Numbered from the stretch's first letter, positions 11,665-23,200 are shown. The stretch is 64,000 nucleotides of DNA from Henningerozyma blattae CBS 6284 (GCF_000315915.1 NC_020185.1:1488001-1552000); one strand, 5' to 3'. The notes: generated by a model not told the origin, from the letters alone. Program-made: numbers and translations.

Positions 11665-12475
11665 ATGGCTTACGATTTATTTGGTTGGTGTATGTGTTTA
11701 CGTTACGTTTCTTTATTAACTCGAATTTACGTGTTCGACAAAAATAAAAGAATAAATAGTCTGCCAAAAGCAAAGATATCTTTGTTATTTGACATGAAGT
11801 AAATTCTATTTTTATGAAATATTACAACAATGTTACTAACAATTCTTTTTTTAATTCGAAGAGATATCAGTACTTATCACATCGTACATTATGATATTTT
11901 TTCAATAATATTTTGAAATCGTTGTCACAGTTAGAGATATTTTAGCCTCTTTAGGTTTATGGAATAAGCATGGTAAACTTTTGTTCTTAGGTTTAGATAA
12001 CGCTGGTAAGACTACCTTATTGCATATGCTAAAGAATGATAGATTAGCTACTTTACAACCAACGTGGCATCCAACCTCTGAAGAATTGGCCATTGGTAAC
12101 ATTAAATTCACTACATTCGATTTAGGTGGTCATATTCAAGCTCGTCGTTTATGGAAGGATTATTTCCCAGAAGTTAACGGTATTGTCTTTTTAGTCGATG
12201 CTGCTGACCCAGAAAGATTTGATGAAGCTCGTGTTGAATTAGATCAATTATTCAACATTGCTGAATTGAAAGATGTTCCATTCGTTATTCTAGGTAACAA
12301 GATTGACTCTCCAAATGCTGTCTCTGAAGCTGAATTGCGTTCTGCTTTAGGTCTAATGTCAACTACAGGCTCAGTTAGAGTTGAAGGCCAAAGACCTGTT
12401 GAATTATTCATGTGTTCTGTCGTTATGAGAGATGGTTACGCAGAAGCTTTCCAATGGTTATCTCAATATATTTAA
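11665..12475 (+). CDS. SAR1: Small GTPase Sar1 of the COPII coat (spliced)
   Basis: Exons 11665..11689 and 11931..12475 join within a Phe codon to give 189 residues starting [17 protein letters not shown]. Sar1-GTP inserts its N-terminal amphipathic helix into the ER membrane and recruits Sec23/Sec24. The GTPase motifs are all present: P-loop GLDNAGKT, the switch I Thr in [14 protein letters not shown], and GNKID. The protein ends in AFQWLSQYI as in other Sar1 proteins. The gene lies between RPL1 and BMS1; the PCL8/PCL10 gene found between them in S. cerevisiae is missing. Confidence 0.97.
11690..11930 (+). other. SAR1: SAR1 intron with a hairpin over decoy acceptors
   Basis: 241-base intron: GTATGT donor at 11690, TACTAAC at 11834..11840, acceptor CACAG ending at 11930. 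AAG, GAG and CAG trinucleotides at 11859-11870 lie nearer to the branch point, but splicing to the CAG at 11870 meets a stop after 12 codons. These three AGs all fall in a stem formed by 11858-11869 with 11892-11903 (12 pairs, two of them G-U), continued by 11870-11873 with 11884-11887. Confidence 0.9.
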
Positions 12476-13078
12476 ATGATTAAAATTGTGATGCTTTATT
12501 GATACTGTGGTTCATGAGATAAAAATAAATAAATACTACTACTACAACTACTACTACAACAACAACTACTACTACTACTACTACTGCTACTACTACTACT
12601 ACTACTACTACTAATACTAATAATAATAATAATACACCTTGATTTCCAAAGATTATACAATTCGGATTCACCGATTAAACTCATACTATTTAATATCACT
12701 ACTTCATGATTGCCATCATTTCTTCCTCTTATCTTCAATATTCCATTATTAGTTGATAGATAAGAATCCCCTCCATATTAAATAAGCATCTGCATAAATG
12801 AAATTCTATTTAATGTGTAAATTAATTTTGTATGGGCTTTGTACAATCTATTTTATATTAATGATATAATTATCTATTTATTTACTCTTAACTTTTTATA
12901 GAGTAAATAAGTTTTTGTGAGAAAAAAAAAACTAGTAATAATTAATCTTTTAGTCTTTTTTTTCAATAAATAGTAAGTTATTATAAGATGAATCTAGTGC
13001 TAGTAATATTAATATTATTATTATACATGTATGCTATAAAAAGTATATATAAAATTTCCCATGAGATTGCTACAAAGC
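12476..13078. other. SAR1-BMS1 convergent 3' region
   Basis: Non-coding. It holds the ACT-type microsatellite and otherwise AT-rich DNA. Apparent poly-Val and poly-Ser frames are translations of the repeat. Confidence 0.7.
12532..12634. repeat. ACT/ACA/AAT trinucleotide microsatellite
   Basis: About 100 bases of imperfect ACT units with ACA, TGC and AAT variants, just after the SAR1 stop codon. Confidence 0.92.
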
Positions 13079-16000
13079 TTATCTTCTTTTACGAGACCCA
13101 CCAGCATCATCACTAGCTGATCTCTTTCTACCATTCTTGGCAAAATATTCTTTCTTCTTCTCCTTATCCTTTTGGACTTTGGATTCTTCCAATTTGGCTA
13201 ACTTCTTTAATCTTTCCTTTCTTTGTTCGGATTTCTTATCTTTCCTCTTATTCTCTTTATCTTTAGATAACGTTAAAATATTATGCATAAATGCTCTTGC
13301 TTTCTTTTCTTCACCACCTAAAACAACAGCTCTCTTTTGTAAATAAGTTTTATCCTTGCGTGGTTTCATTTGAACAATTTGAGATTTGTATGGTAAATCT
13401 TCCCTAATAGATTTAGGAACCTTTAACCCATTGAAATGCCTGGTTACACGTTCAACCTTCTTATAGGCACTATCAGGGTTCAGTGGTGTTGCTATGCCCT
13501 TTTCTGCTCTAATTTGACCTGTCAACCTAACACCTTTCCATTCAGTCTTTTGCTTCATTAATAATGATGTAACTGGATTGTAGAAACGTTTAATATGAAC
13601 AGGATACCACGATCTCAATATAACAATATCACTTAATAAAATTTTATCTTCAAAAGTGGCTCTGAAATGACCTTCAGGTTTCGATAATGCTCTCTTAATT
13701 TCACCACGAATACCTGAAACCGTTTTAATTTGTGCACCTTCAAATCTTGCAACTTCCATAGCACTTGAAAACATATCCTTGATGAATGCTGTATTTTTGA
13801 AAATTTTATATGGATAACCTATTAATTTCAATTTCTTCACAATTTCCACTGTGGCATCAATTTCTTCAACAATACCAGTGGCAGCAATTCTGAAATTACC
13901 TGTAGTATCACTATTAGCAACGATTTGAATACCAACAAATGGAGTATTTGGAGAACATAAGGGACCGTAGAAACTAGCCGTACAGTAGGTATGTTCTGGT
14001 GTATACTTCAATAATCTATTTCTTGTTCTAGAATCGCTTGTGGTATAAACAGGCAGTGTTTGGAATCTTCTCCAACCTAAGGATAAAACTAGCGGATCAT
14101 TAGTTTTTAAGATTTTCTTGTGCCAACGATGTCTTCTAAGTCTTGCATTAATAATACCAAACTTCATTTCTGTAGGTAATAGACCACCAACAACAATTGG
14201 ATATTTTGGATCAAAATTTTCGATAAACTCCATTGGAACTTTTTCGAAAACAATTCTAACATATGAACCAGCTTTAAACCCTTCAATTTTTTGTCTTTGT
14301 TCTAATGTCATATTTTCATAGACTGTATTATTAATATCCAGTTGTTTAGCAATTTTAGCTTTTTGTAATTCATACCAAGTATCATATTCGTTATCGGGAT
14401 CGTCTTCTTTGAAATTTTCACCCTCTTCTAATTCGAATTGTAAACGTAATTTTTCTTTCTTGCTGGCATTCATTTCACGTTCTTCGCTAACTGTCATATC
14501 TTTTACTTCTTCTTTGTCAAAATCAGCAAAAGAATCATCACTATCGTTGGCTTCATCTTCACCATTTTCACTCTCTCCATCGTTATTATTAATTTCAGAA
14601 GCATCATCGCCTGCAGCTTCCAAATCTTCAAAGTCACCATATACTTCTTCGTCATCATCATTATTTTCTTCAGCAGCTGCGTCATCCTCATTACTAAATG
14701 CTGGCTTACCAATAAATCTATCCTTAAGTAAATCTGTTTTTTTCCACTTTTGCATTAATCTATCTAATGTTTCAAAATATGGTTTAAATGTTTCTAAATC
14801 ACCTTCATGGGCATCTTTTTCATTAGAAGCAGTGCCATTTCTTTTTTGGAAGAAATCTTCTTCTTCTTCTTCAATTTCACTTTCGTGGTCTTCGTCTACG
14901 TCTTCTCCCTTCCATCTTTTAATACAATCATTAGGAGAAATATTGTTCATGTAAATAAGTTTAGCGATATCCCATCTTCTACGGTCTCCGTTGAGAGCCT
15001 TTAATTTACTAGCAGAATTACGTTGCCAAGATTCGTTGTCATGGTCACTTAATTCAAATTCAGAATCAGTTTCTAAAGCTAATTTCTCATTTCTATTTGA
15101 TTCACCGAAATCAATTTCAACAGTATCAGGTTCCCTATCCTGGCTAAGGTCTTCTTCATCGTCACTTGGTAAATTATCAACATCTGCGTCAGCTTCTTGA
15201 ACAGATTTGCCATGTATTTTAGGGCGTCTTAAAGAAGATCTACCAGTATTCTTAGCATTGGATTCATCCTCCTCTTCGTCTTCCTCCTCCTCATCATCAT
15301 CGTTTTCTACTGAGTGAATTTCTTTACTTGAACTAAATAATTGTAAACCGACACCATCAAATTTTTCAGCAATACTTTTTTCAGCGGCTTGTAAACTAGT
15401 TACTAATTTTTCACCTTCACCCTTTTCTTCACCTGGAACAAAACTTGGCCCTTCATTTTTCTTACCGACATCTATATACACTGCATCTTTATCGACTAAA
15501 ACACCACCAACATCAGACATTGGTGCATATATGATCTTATCTTTATCATCCAATCTCTTTCTCCTTCTAGTAGTTGTCTTAGCGGCAGATCCTTCTTCTT
15601 TCATTTTTTCACGTTCATACTCATCCAATTTTTGCTGGAAATATGGAGTTGGACAAGGATCTGGTAGCTTTTCAACTTGGGCCACAGAAAAATCACCAAT
15701 ACCAGGGATATGAACTCTTGTACCTGGAGCTGATGGTAATGGGGTACCATGCAAGTACCCATATAAGGCTACTTTACGATCAACTTGGATACCTTCTTTT
15801 TCGATTAATTCAGGGTGTGTTAAATCAGTAAAACGATCAGCTAATAAATAAGGATGTTCATTTCTCCATTTTAACGGTCTAAATTTCATAACAGAGATAA
15901 ACCTTGCTAAATTTAAAATTTCACGATCTGGATAACGACCATTTATGACACCTGATAAATAGAATAATTTGGCACCTTGGTAAACTTCAGTCCAAAATCT

Positions 16001-16585
16001 GTGCTTTAATCTTTTTTTAGAGGCTCTTAGTGTTGATTGAGATTTGAATAAATCCAAATGAGTAGTGACACCTAAAACACGAGGCATACCATGGTGTTGT
16101 GCTATGTTTAAAAATTCCATAGTTTCCATTTCGAAACCAAAATTACCATCTATCAATAACAATACTAAATCTGCAATTTTAGCTATATCAACCATAGAGT
16201 TCAAATCATCAGCTGGACACTCAATAAATGTTAATCTTCTACGCTTACCAGAAACAACAGTAACAGGACCATTAATTTCAGATAGGGTAGTCTTGGCCAA
16301 TCTTCTAATTAAAGACTTAATCAAAGTAGTTTTACCAGTGCCCGGTGGTCCAACTACGGCTACAATAACTGGAGGAGGATCATCATCTGGTGTACGGTTA
16401 ATCATAGGAACATGTAATTTCCTTTCATTAACATCACTTGAACGTTGCATAGTCCTAGCCATCTTACCAGGAGCGGCAACAGCAAAGGCTTTAGCATTGT
16501 GACCTTGAGTGTGAAGCTTCTTTTTGGCAGTATTTTTCTCTTTAGTCTTTCTATGAGCTTTGTTACTCTGCTCAATTGTTGACAT
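13079..16585 (-). CDS. BMS1: Ribosome-biogenesis GTPase Bms1
   Basis: 1168 residues. Bms1 is an essential nucleolar GTPase of the small-subunit processome that works with Rcl1 in 18S rRNA maturation. The N-terminus is basic (QSNKAHRKTKEKNTAKKK). The P-loop GPPGTGKTT lies at residues 79-87, and conserved blocks ECPADDL and LLIDGNFGFEMET follow. The centre (about 450-780) is acidic and of low complexity; the C-terminal AARP2CN/Bms1-type domain contains GFKAGSYVRIVFEKVPMEF and GGLLPTE; the tail is Lys-rich. The frame continues 83 codons upstream to an ATG at 16834. I chose 16585 because the family begins there and because a PAC and an RRPE promoter element lie inside that extension. Confidence 0.96.
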   Translation of the reverse strand: MSTIEQSNKAHRKTKEKNTAKKKLHTQGHNAKAFAVAAPGKMARTMQRSSDVNERKLHVPMINRTPDDDPPPVIVAVVGPPGTGKTTLIKSLIRRLAKTTLSEINGPVTVVSGKRRRLTFIECPADDLNSMVDIAKIADLVLLLIDGNFGFEMETMEFLNIAQHHGMPRVLGVTTHLDLFKSQSTLRASKKRLKHRFWTEVYQGAKLFYLSGVINGRYPDREILNLARFISVMKFRPLKWRNEHPYLLADRFTDLTHPELIEKEGIQVDRKVALYGYLHGTPLPSAPGTRVHIPGIGDFSVAQVEKLPDPCPTPYFQQKLDEYEREKMKEEGSAAKTTTRRRKRLDDKDKIIYAPMSDVGGVLVDKDAVYIDVGKKNEGPSFVPGEEKGEGEKLVTSLQAAEKSIAEKFDGVGLQLFSSSKEIHSVENDDDEEEEDEEEDESNAKNTGRSSLRRPKIHGKSVQEADADVDNLPSDDEEDLSQDREPDTVEIDFGESNRNEKLALETDSEFELSDHDNESWQRNSASKLKALNGDRRRWDIAKLIYMNNISPNDCIKRWKGEDVDEDHESEIEEEEEDFFQKRNGTASNEKDAHEGDLETFKPYFETLDRLMQKWKKTDLLKDRFIGKPAFSNEDDAAAEENNDDDEEVYGDFEDLEAAGDDASEINNNDGESENGEDEANDSDDSFADFDKEEVKDMTVSEEREMNASKKEKLRLQFELEEGENFKEDDPDNEYDTWYELQKAKIAKQLDINNTVYENMTLEQRQKIEGFKAGSYVRIVFEKVPMEFIENFDPKYPIVVGGLLPTEMKFGIINARLRRHRWHKKILKTNDPLVLSLGWRRFQTLPVYTTSDSRTRNRLLKYTPEHTYCTASFYGPLCSPNTPFVGIQIVANSDTTGNFRIAATGIVEEIDATVEIVKKLKLIGYPYKIFKNTAFIKDMFSSAMEVARFEGAQIKTVSGIRGEIKRALSKPEGHFRATFEDKILLSDIVILRSWYPVHIKRFYNPVTSLLMKQKTEWKGVRLTGQIRAEKGIATPLNPDSAYKKVERVTRHFNGLKVPKSIREDLPYKSQIVQMKPRKDKTYLQKRAVVLGGEEKKARAFMHNILTLSKDKENKRKDKKSEQRKERLKKLAKLEESKVQKDKEKKKEYFAKNGRKRSASDDAGGSRKRR

Positions 16586-16717
16586 TTTGAGTCTCTTAGA
16601 TGATACTCTATAAAAATGTCTTTTATTAATAACTTCAGCTGTAGGTTTCAATGTATAATATTTGGTAATTATTATACTTGAAAAAATATTCTTTTTATTA
16701 AAGTGATGAGATAGAAA

Positions 16718-16727
16718 GCGATGAGCT
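16718..16727 (+). promoter_or_regulatory. PAC element of BMS1
   Basis: GCGATGAGCT, a perfect polymerase A and C box (bound by Dot6/Tod6 in S. cerevisiae), about 135 bases upstream of the BMS1 start. It is typical of ribosome-biogenesis genes. Confidence 0.75.
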
Positions 16728-16752
16728 AGGTGGCTATCTAATTCGGTATTTA

Positions 16753-16763
16753 AAAAATTTTCA
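16753..16763 (-). promoter_or_regulatory. RRPE element of BMS1
   Basis: Read on the minus strand the site is TGAAAATTTTT, the rRNA-processing element (Stb3 site). It lies 26 bases beyond the PAC box, the classical PAC/RRPE pairing. Confidence 0.7.
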
Positions 16764-17047
16764 TGTCGGAATGTAGGCGTCACGAAATAATTAAAAAAAA
16801 TTATTAGTAAAATTAAAAATACTATTTTATACAAACATAATGGAAAGCTATTATAATATTTCTATATGTTAATAAATATTTTTTTTAATATAATATTGCT
16901 GGTACATAATATATACTGGCTTTTTAAAAAGATATTTTGACTGTAAAATAGGTCAGTTTATTTTATAGAACTGTTCATTGATTTACATAAAGAATTATAC
17001 AGTGTTTAGATATAATAGAAAGATGGCGCATATACATTAATTGTTAA

Positions 17048-18670
17048 CTACTTTGAAGCGGAAATCTTAACATCCCATTTAGTTGGATCTACATTATGGG
17101 ATAATTCATACAAAGCATCAATCAATTCCACATGGAAAGAGCCACTGCCTTTGCAGCGAGTTGATGCTAGTTTACCTGCAGCTTTATAAAGAGCTACTGC
17201 AGTAATGACAGAGTAGAAAAGACTATGTGTATCGGAACCACCAACTAAACTGGCAATTGTAGAGCCAAGAGAACAACCGCTGGCAGTTATATCCCCCATA
17301 ATTGGGATTGGACCGCCGTTAACAGTAACACACATTAAATCATCTGGTATATTACCTGTTCCTTTAGATAACTGGTAATCACCTGAATTAGTACCATCAG
17401 CAATAACATCAGTTTCACCAGTACATACTACTACAGTTTTGAATTGGAAAGCTACTGCCTTTGTCGCTTTAATTAATAATGATAGGTCCATATTGTCACT
17501 TGAAGCATCTACTCCTTTCATCTTTTCTGTCGATAAGTTTGCTAGTGATAGAATTTCACTTGAGTTACCCTTAACACAGGCATATTGGCCAAAAGATAGA
17601 CAAGTATCATTTAAGACCAATCTTGTAGTAGTAGAGCTATAACCAACTGGATCAAATACAATAGGTCTCTTTGCGTCATTGTATGCTCTTAAAGCACTCT
17701 TAACAGTATCTATTGGAGCAATTGTACCAGTATTTAATAATAGTGTAGCATATGGAATTAGAGAAAGCTCGCCAACCTCAGATTCAATTTCTGACATAAT
17801 TGGTGAAGAATTTAGAGCTAAAGTAACATTTGCACCGAAATTATAATGAACTTTGTTTGTAATATGCTGCACTAATGGACGATTCTTACTTACGGTCTTA
17901 ATAATGTCAGCCATATCATTGGTAGTTGGTAAGTTTTTAGTTGAAACTAAAGAGTTTGGGACGTATTTAAATGATGTTCCATTAATTAGATCACGTAAGA
18001 TTTTTGCACTACCAGCAGCATTCTTGGAAGCCATAATATCACTCACTAATGAAATACCATCTAAAGCTCTTTTACCATTAGATGATACACATTGATAAAG
18101 AACTCTTGGAATATTATTTGGATGTAAACCACCGATTGCTACAGTTTTACACCAGGTAGCGTTGTAAGTTTCTAAAGCATCTAAGACTTTAATGGCACCT
18201 TGTGGTCCCATAGGAGACTTCTTTGGATTCTTCTTGGTTAATGTAGGGAAAATTGTACCGACACCAATGTAATCAACATAATCTGGACCCCATTCCGCCA
18301 ATTGTTTAACTTCTTCAGCTTTACCTACACTCCAACCGATGATTCTATCTGGTCCCACAATTTTTCTTACAAGTGGAATTGGCATATCTTCTTGGCCAAC
18401 ATGAACACCATCTGCATCAATGGCCAATGCAACATCAATACGGTCGTTGATAATTAATGGAACATTGTATTTAGTGCATAATTTTCTAATAGCGATACCT
18501 TCTTTAATGAAATCTATAGTCTCACAATCTTTTTCACGTATTTGAACAAGAGTTACACCGTTTTGTAAACCAGCTTCAACTTGTGAGTATAAAGTTGTGC
18601 CTTCTGGTTGCATACCAGAGTCTGTGACTAAATAAAGGGAGTAATCAACTTTGTCTTTTGGGAATACCAT
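17048..18670 (-). CDS. THI6: Bifunctional thiamine-phosphate synthase / hydroxyethylthiazole kinase
   Basis: 540 residues, the same length as the yeast enzyme. The N-terminal half (about 1-230) is a TIM barrel that joins hydroxymethylpyrimidine diphosphate to hydroxyethylthiazole phosphate, giving thiamine phosphate; motifs are TLVQIREKD, LIINDRIDVA, DGVHVGQEDMP and IGVGTIFPT-TKK. The C-terminal half (about 245-540) is the ThiM-type kinase, with PLVQHITNKVHYNFGANVTL, RPIVFDPVGYSS, VVVCTGETD and GDITASGCSLGS. The enzyme completes the cytosolic thiamine pathway. The neighbouring LEA1 is divergent, as in S. cerevisiae (YPL214C-YPL213W). Confidence 0.97.
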   Translation of the reverse strand: MVFPKDKVDYSLYLVTDSGMQPEGTTLYSQVEAGLQNGVTLVQIREKDCETIDFIKEGIAIRKLCTKYNVPLIINDRIDVALAIDADGVHVGQEDMPIPLVRKIVGPDRIIGWSVGKAEEVKQLAEWGPDYVDYIGVGTIFPTLTKKNPKKSPMGPQGAIKVLDALETYNATWCKTVAIGGLHPNNIPRVLYQCVSSNGKRALDGISLVSDIMASKNAAGSAKILRDLINGTSFKYVPNSLVSTKNLPTTNDMADIIKTVSKNRPLVQHITNKVHYNFGANVTLALNSSPIMSEIESEVGELSLIPYATLLLNTGTIAPIDTVKSALRAYNDAKRPIVFDPVGYSSTTTRLVLNDTCLSFGQYACVKGNSSEILSLANLSTEKMKGVDASSDNMDLSLLIKATKAVAFQFKTVVVCTGETDVIADGTNSGDYQLSKGTGNIPDDLMCVTVNGGPIPIMGDITASGCSLGSTIASLVGGSDTHSLFYSVITAVALYKAAGKLASTRCKGSGSFHVELIDALYELSHNVDPTKWDVKISASK

Positions 18671-19411
18671 TCTTGAGAATTTAACAGTTATTTAATGCAG
18701 GAACTTTTGAGATCTGTCACTTCAATTGAAGTTAAATTTTCGGTTATACCTTCTGTAAGAGGTGTAATATTCCTGTTGATTCATCTTTATATATTATTTC
18801 TCTCATCAGCCAATAGAACACGAAACCTTTATGGTGTGAGTCTCAATAAAATACTTCCTACTCATCGCCTACTGAATTTTCAATTTCTCGGTCGGGAGAA
18901 AGATTTATTCACTGTAACGTCAAAAAAGTCTATTCAGTTTGTAAACCAAGGATGGATATAGTCGATCACATTGTTTACAGATAATATATATAATAGTTCC
19001 TACAGATTGTGCCGTAGAAACTTGTAATATTAAAAAGGATAGAAGTGTATATATCTTGTGGCATAGATGAGTTCAGTGTCTTTTAAGTGAGAGACAACAT
19101 TAGCCTGATACAATATTAAAAAGCATATATAAACACTAGAGCAATTGGCAGCCACTTCAACCGCAAGAAACAAATAGTTTGAGGAATAGGCATTGTCTTG
19201 TTAGTTGCAATAGGACTTCAGTTAACTGAATGCTAAATCCACATTTTCGCACACTGAAAAAGGTCAATAAATAGTCGGACGGAATTCGTGAAATTTTAGA
19301 CTATTATTAGAAAATACCTCTTAGAGTATATACTGATGCATGTATATCTACATACTGTTTAGTACAAAAAAAGATGAAAAGACTACTTGAAAATACTATC
19401 ATAATAAACTA
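18671..19411. other. Divergent THI6-LEA1 intergenic region
   Basis: 741 bases shared as promoter by the two genes. Tracts such as TATATATAA (near 18985) and ATATATAAA (near 19125) could be TATA elements. I looked for a small nucleolar RNA here and found no convincing box pairs. Confidence 0.55.
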
Positions 19412-20122
19412 ATGAAATTCACACCAAGTACTATAATCGATGCACCATCATATGGTGTAGACTTTTTCGATGGCACATTTGATGTTGATAAATGTGTGAT
19501 TCTGAGAGATTTAGACCTTGAGTCTGATTCTGCAACAATGAATACAAGTTTAGCTTCTTTAGCTCCTTCTACAAACATTCTCGATCTGACGAACAATAGT
19601 TTAACAGTTCTTCCAAATCTAAGAAATCATAAATCTTTACACACTTTACTTCTAGCGAGAAATAGAATACGAACTATTGATGGGAGACTCCTACCGTCTA
19701 ATCTCAATAACTTGGTATTGTCAAACAATGGTATTACTACACTAGATCAAGTTAACGGATTACAACATGCACCAAAAACCATCACAAACCTTTCGCTAAG
19801 GGGTAACCAGATATGTCATCTAGAAGGTTATAGGACATATATACTGACTTTATTACCTAGTTTACAAATTTTAGATTTCACCAAAATCACTCAAGATGAA
19901 AGAAATGCAGTTAAAGATGGCACAATAAAACTGAAACAAGTTTCACACCAACTACAGGCTGATTCTAAAGCAATATCTGAAGATAAGTCTCTGGAGCTCA
20001 TGCAACATGTCGTGCACAAAATGACGGATGAAAGAAAAAAAGAACTAAAGTTGCAATTAATTAATGCCACTTCTTTGGAGGAAATAGATAGATTAGAGAA
20101 GTTGTTAGCAGGTGGAATTTAA
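19412..20122 (+). CDS. LEA1: U2 snRNP A' protein, leucine-rich repeat
   Basis: 236 residues, about the same as yeast Lea1 (U2A'). It binds the U2 snRNA stem-loop IV together with Msl1 and is needed for branch-point recognition. Leucine-rich repeats occupy about residues 40-160 (NILDLTNNSLTVLPNLR, LHTLLLARNRIRTID, LNNLVLSNNGITTLD, ITNLSLRGNQICHLEGYR). The LRR cap LLPSLQILDFTKIT and a helical C-terminal tail follow. It lies head-to-head with THI6 and tail-to-tail with SNT2. Confidence 0.95.
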   Translation: MKFTPSTIIDAPSYGVDFFDGTFDVDKCVILRDLDLESDSATMNTSLASLAPSTNILDLTNNSLTVLPNLRNHKSLHTLLLARNRIRTIDGRLLPSNLNNLVLSNNGITTLDQVNGLQHAPKTITNLSLRGNQICHLEGYRTYILTLLPSLQILDFTKITQDERNAVKDGTIKLKQVSHQLQADSKAISEDKSLELMQHVVHKMTDERKKELKLQLINATSLEEIDRLEKLLAGGI

Positions 20123-20270
20123 ACTTCTTATATTATTATATAATACTATATATATATTTATATATATCCACTTTAATATATTATTGGGATAACTTTATTA
20201 GGATTCCATTAGGAAATATTCTGCTGAAAAACTTAATCCATAGTGAATTAGATATGGTAGCCTATAGCCC

Positions 20271-23200
20271 TTAAGTGTCTGATCTATTCGCTAATAACTC
20301 ATAAATATCATCATTAAGCCACCTATTATTGAGACCATTTAGCAGCGTTCTTAATGGCCCATGCGATATTAACTTACGGTTTACTTTAGTAGGTATAATA
20401 GAACTATATTCAGTATGTAGTTCATTATCATAATCGCGGTGATTACATGTAAAATGTTGCAAGTTATTGTTGCACCACTGAAAGTTCTCATGATTATCAG
20501 AAAGTTGTATATTTTGTTCTAGGATACTTTTTATTCTTTCGATGTTATTATTTGGTAACGAAAACTTGTTATGTACAACAGAACTTTCTTCAGATTTTAA
20601 TAATCCAAGATCATATTGTCTATCATTCATTATATTTTCAAATTTAGAATCTTTGTAAGTGTCGCAATAAATTTGTAAATATGTTCTTGTTTCATCATGA
20701 GGAATATCATCAATTTCAAACAAAACAGTGTCTTTCAATAGTTGGAACGAATCTATGTGGGTATCACAGTATATTTCCGGTTTTAAAACATAGTGACTTT
20801 TTTGTAGTGGATCATACAATGTCTTCTGATTATTTGCAGTTCCATTAATTAAATATTCTTTAAAAAATCCCATCGAATATTTATTATTCTTTCTTGCACA
20901 GCTAGCATGAACAGTTGTGTCACATACCGAGCACTTAATAAGACCTCCTCCTATAACTGAACATTCTTTGCATATTTGATTAGAGTGGTCCTGTAAAACT
21001 GTTTCAGCACTAGTAATAGGTTTTAATTCTTTCGTATTAACAAACTTTATTTTCTCGTTAAAAACTGCACATAAAACATGACACCATGAACCTTGAATAG
21101 TTTGCTTTAGAGCATTTTGATAAGTTGCTATCTTATTAGTTTCATTTAAGGTTGGATTCATGGTTTTATTATTGCACAACATGCATTGCCTATATGTTGA
21201 AGATGTTAAATCAGAAGATGATGAACATGGATCACAACGCCATAAATACTGCTCTAATTCCTTTTGATTTGTCATATTTTCAGACAAGTATACGCCATAA
21301 CAATTTGGATGAACGCATAAATTACAGTTATAGCAAGTAAGTTTTAGAAGGGTATTACTTCGAAATGCTCCTGAACATACTGCACATGTAGAATGTGTTT
21401 GTAAATTATTGAATTTCATCTGACAATTATTTTCAATGGTAGATTTTAGGTATGTATTATCATCTAAGGAATATGGTTTAAACTTATTATAAGAATCAAG
21501 TTCAATATGTGAATCAGAGTTGAAAGTTGAAATTGTAATATTTTCACGGTCAGAGAAATTTACTCGTACTTTTTGACTATCATTTGGTTGGGTGACTTTT
21601 CTGCGTTTAGTACTAGGTAAATTATTTGCACTCTTATTTAAAATTGCCTTAGTACCATATTTTAGCAAATAATCGAGATGCATTTGCAAAGATTCATCCA
21701 CAGTTACAATATTTGTATGGCTGTTAACTGAAGTTTCAAATAAAGTGCTGTTCGGTCCTTTAACTGTAATAATATGAGAGAGATTGGTTTTGGGGCCATT
21801 TGGGTATTGTCTCTGTAAGCCTGTCATTAAGTCTGTATCTTGGGATTCTTGTAGAATCTCATTAATTGAGTTAAAGCTCGATAAAGTGCTATATGATATA
21901 GAATTAGGATTGCTATTTGCAGAATGGTTCAGTTCTGGTGTTCTGTTCTCATTGCTAGGTGAAAAAGTGCTCTCTAGATTATCGTTTAAGATATTATGAG
22001 TTCCATGTGCAGACTTCGCTGCTGAGATTTTGACCTTTTCTATGTAACTATCTAACTCGTTTTCCATAATTTCTGGGTAATGGTCATACTTTTTCATATA
22101 CTTTTTGACTTTTTTATAAATTAGTTTATGATTACTATTTGATATCCTCTTCAATTTCCTCAAAACTTCGGGATCAATGCATATGTCTAAACGTTGTCTG
22201 GAAATTAATTCAGCATCCTGGACCAACTCCCATTCAATACGATTTTCATGGGCTTTTTCTGGTGAAGAGCAAAGATGATTGATATCTGTTTCATAAAAAA
22301 AATTGTTAAAGACTTCAAAAAGATCGCCATTCTTGAAAACATTAAGCGCTGATAATACTGACACTGGATTTTGCCATTTGATACCATATCTCCTCCATAG
22401 TCTGGCACATCTCATACATAATACGCCAGGTTTCTCCTCAGATATGCTTTTACTTGATAATTTATTGTTTCCATTTATTCCAATATGCATTCTGCTACTA
22501 GTCTGTTGATTTTCCAACTGCCCAATTACTTTATACCACATTGGTGAATAGTCTAAGTTACAAAAGCTGCAATTGAAATGGAGAGTATACAAGGAGCTTG
22601 ATTCTGTATCTATTGAAGAATCATCTATATACTTCAATTCCCAATCATTGGCGTCACTTGTCTGACTTAACGAAAGTTCATCGTTACTAGTGCGCCTCTT
22701 CCTACTTTTTCTTTTATGAGGTTCAGAAATAGATGGTGACTCAAGGTAATTAGTACTCTTTTGATTCATTATTTTCCTCTTATAATTACTTAAAATATCA
22801 TTCCCTGAAGGAGTTTTTTTCCAGAAATAATAAAATCTAACAATCATAGTCATAGGTTGAGTTTCAACTTCTTTACAAACCAGTTGCAAATTCTTCCCAT
22901 ACTTCTTAATAGCCTTCTCGAAACGATTAACTTCAGCAATGTTAAACGTTGGTTCTTTAAGATATTTTCTTGTCAATATTTCGTTACAAATATGTAAAGA
23001 TTTTTTAGTATCATAATTATTTTCTATAAGAATTTGCAGCACATTATCTATGAAATTTGTACATTCTGCCTGTATATCTAGGAGCTCTGGGAATCTTTCC
23101 TTACAAATATGTAGGTAATCTTGTAATTGTTGATCATTTATCTTGGTTTTATTCATTTTCCAAAGTAGTTTACTGGTACTATTTTTCTCATTAGAATCGC

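Larger units (their letters stand above)
16586..17047. other. BMS1 promoter and THI6 3' region
   Basis: 462 bases. It holds the PAC and RRPE sites listed separately and otherwise AT-rich sequence. The open frame reaching into it from BMS1 is judged fortuitous. Confidence 0.6.

Noticed and set aside
12480..12738. Poly-Val and poly-Ser open frames after SAR1
   Set aside because: They are translations of the ACT-type microsatellite.
18960..19380. Possible small nucleolar RNA in the THI6-LEA1 gap
   Set aside because: No matched C/D boxes with a terminal stem and no convincing H/ACA layout.
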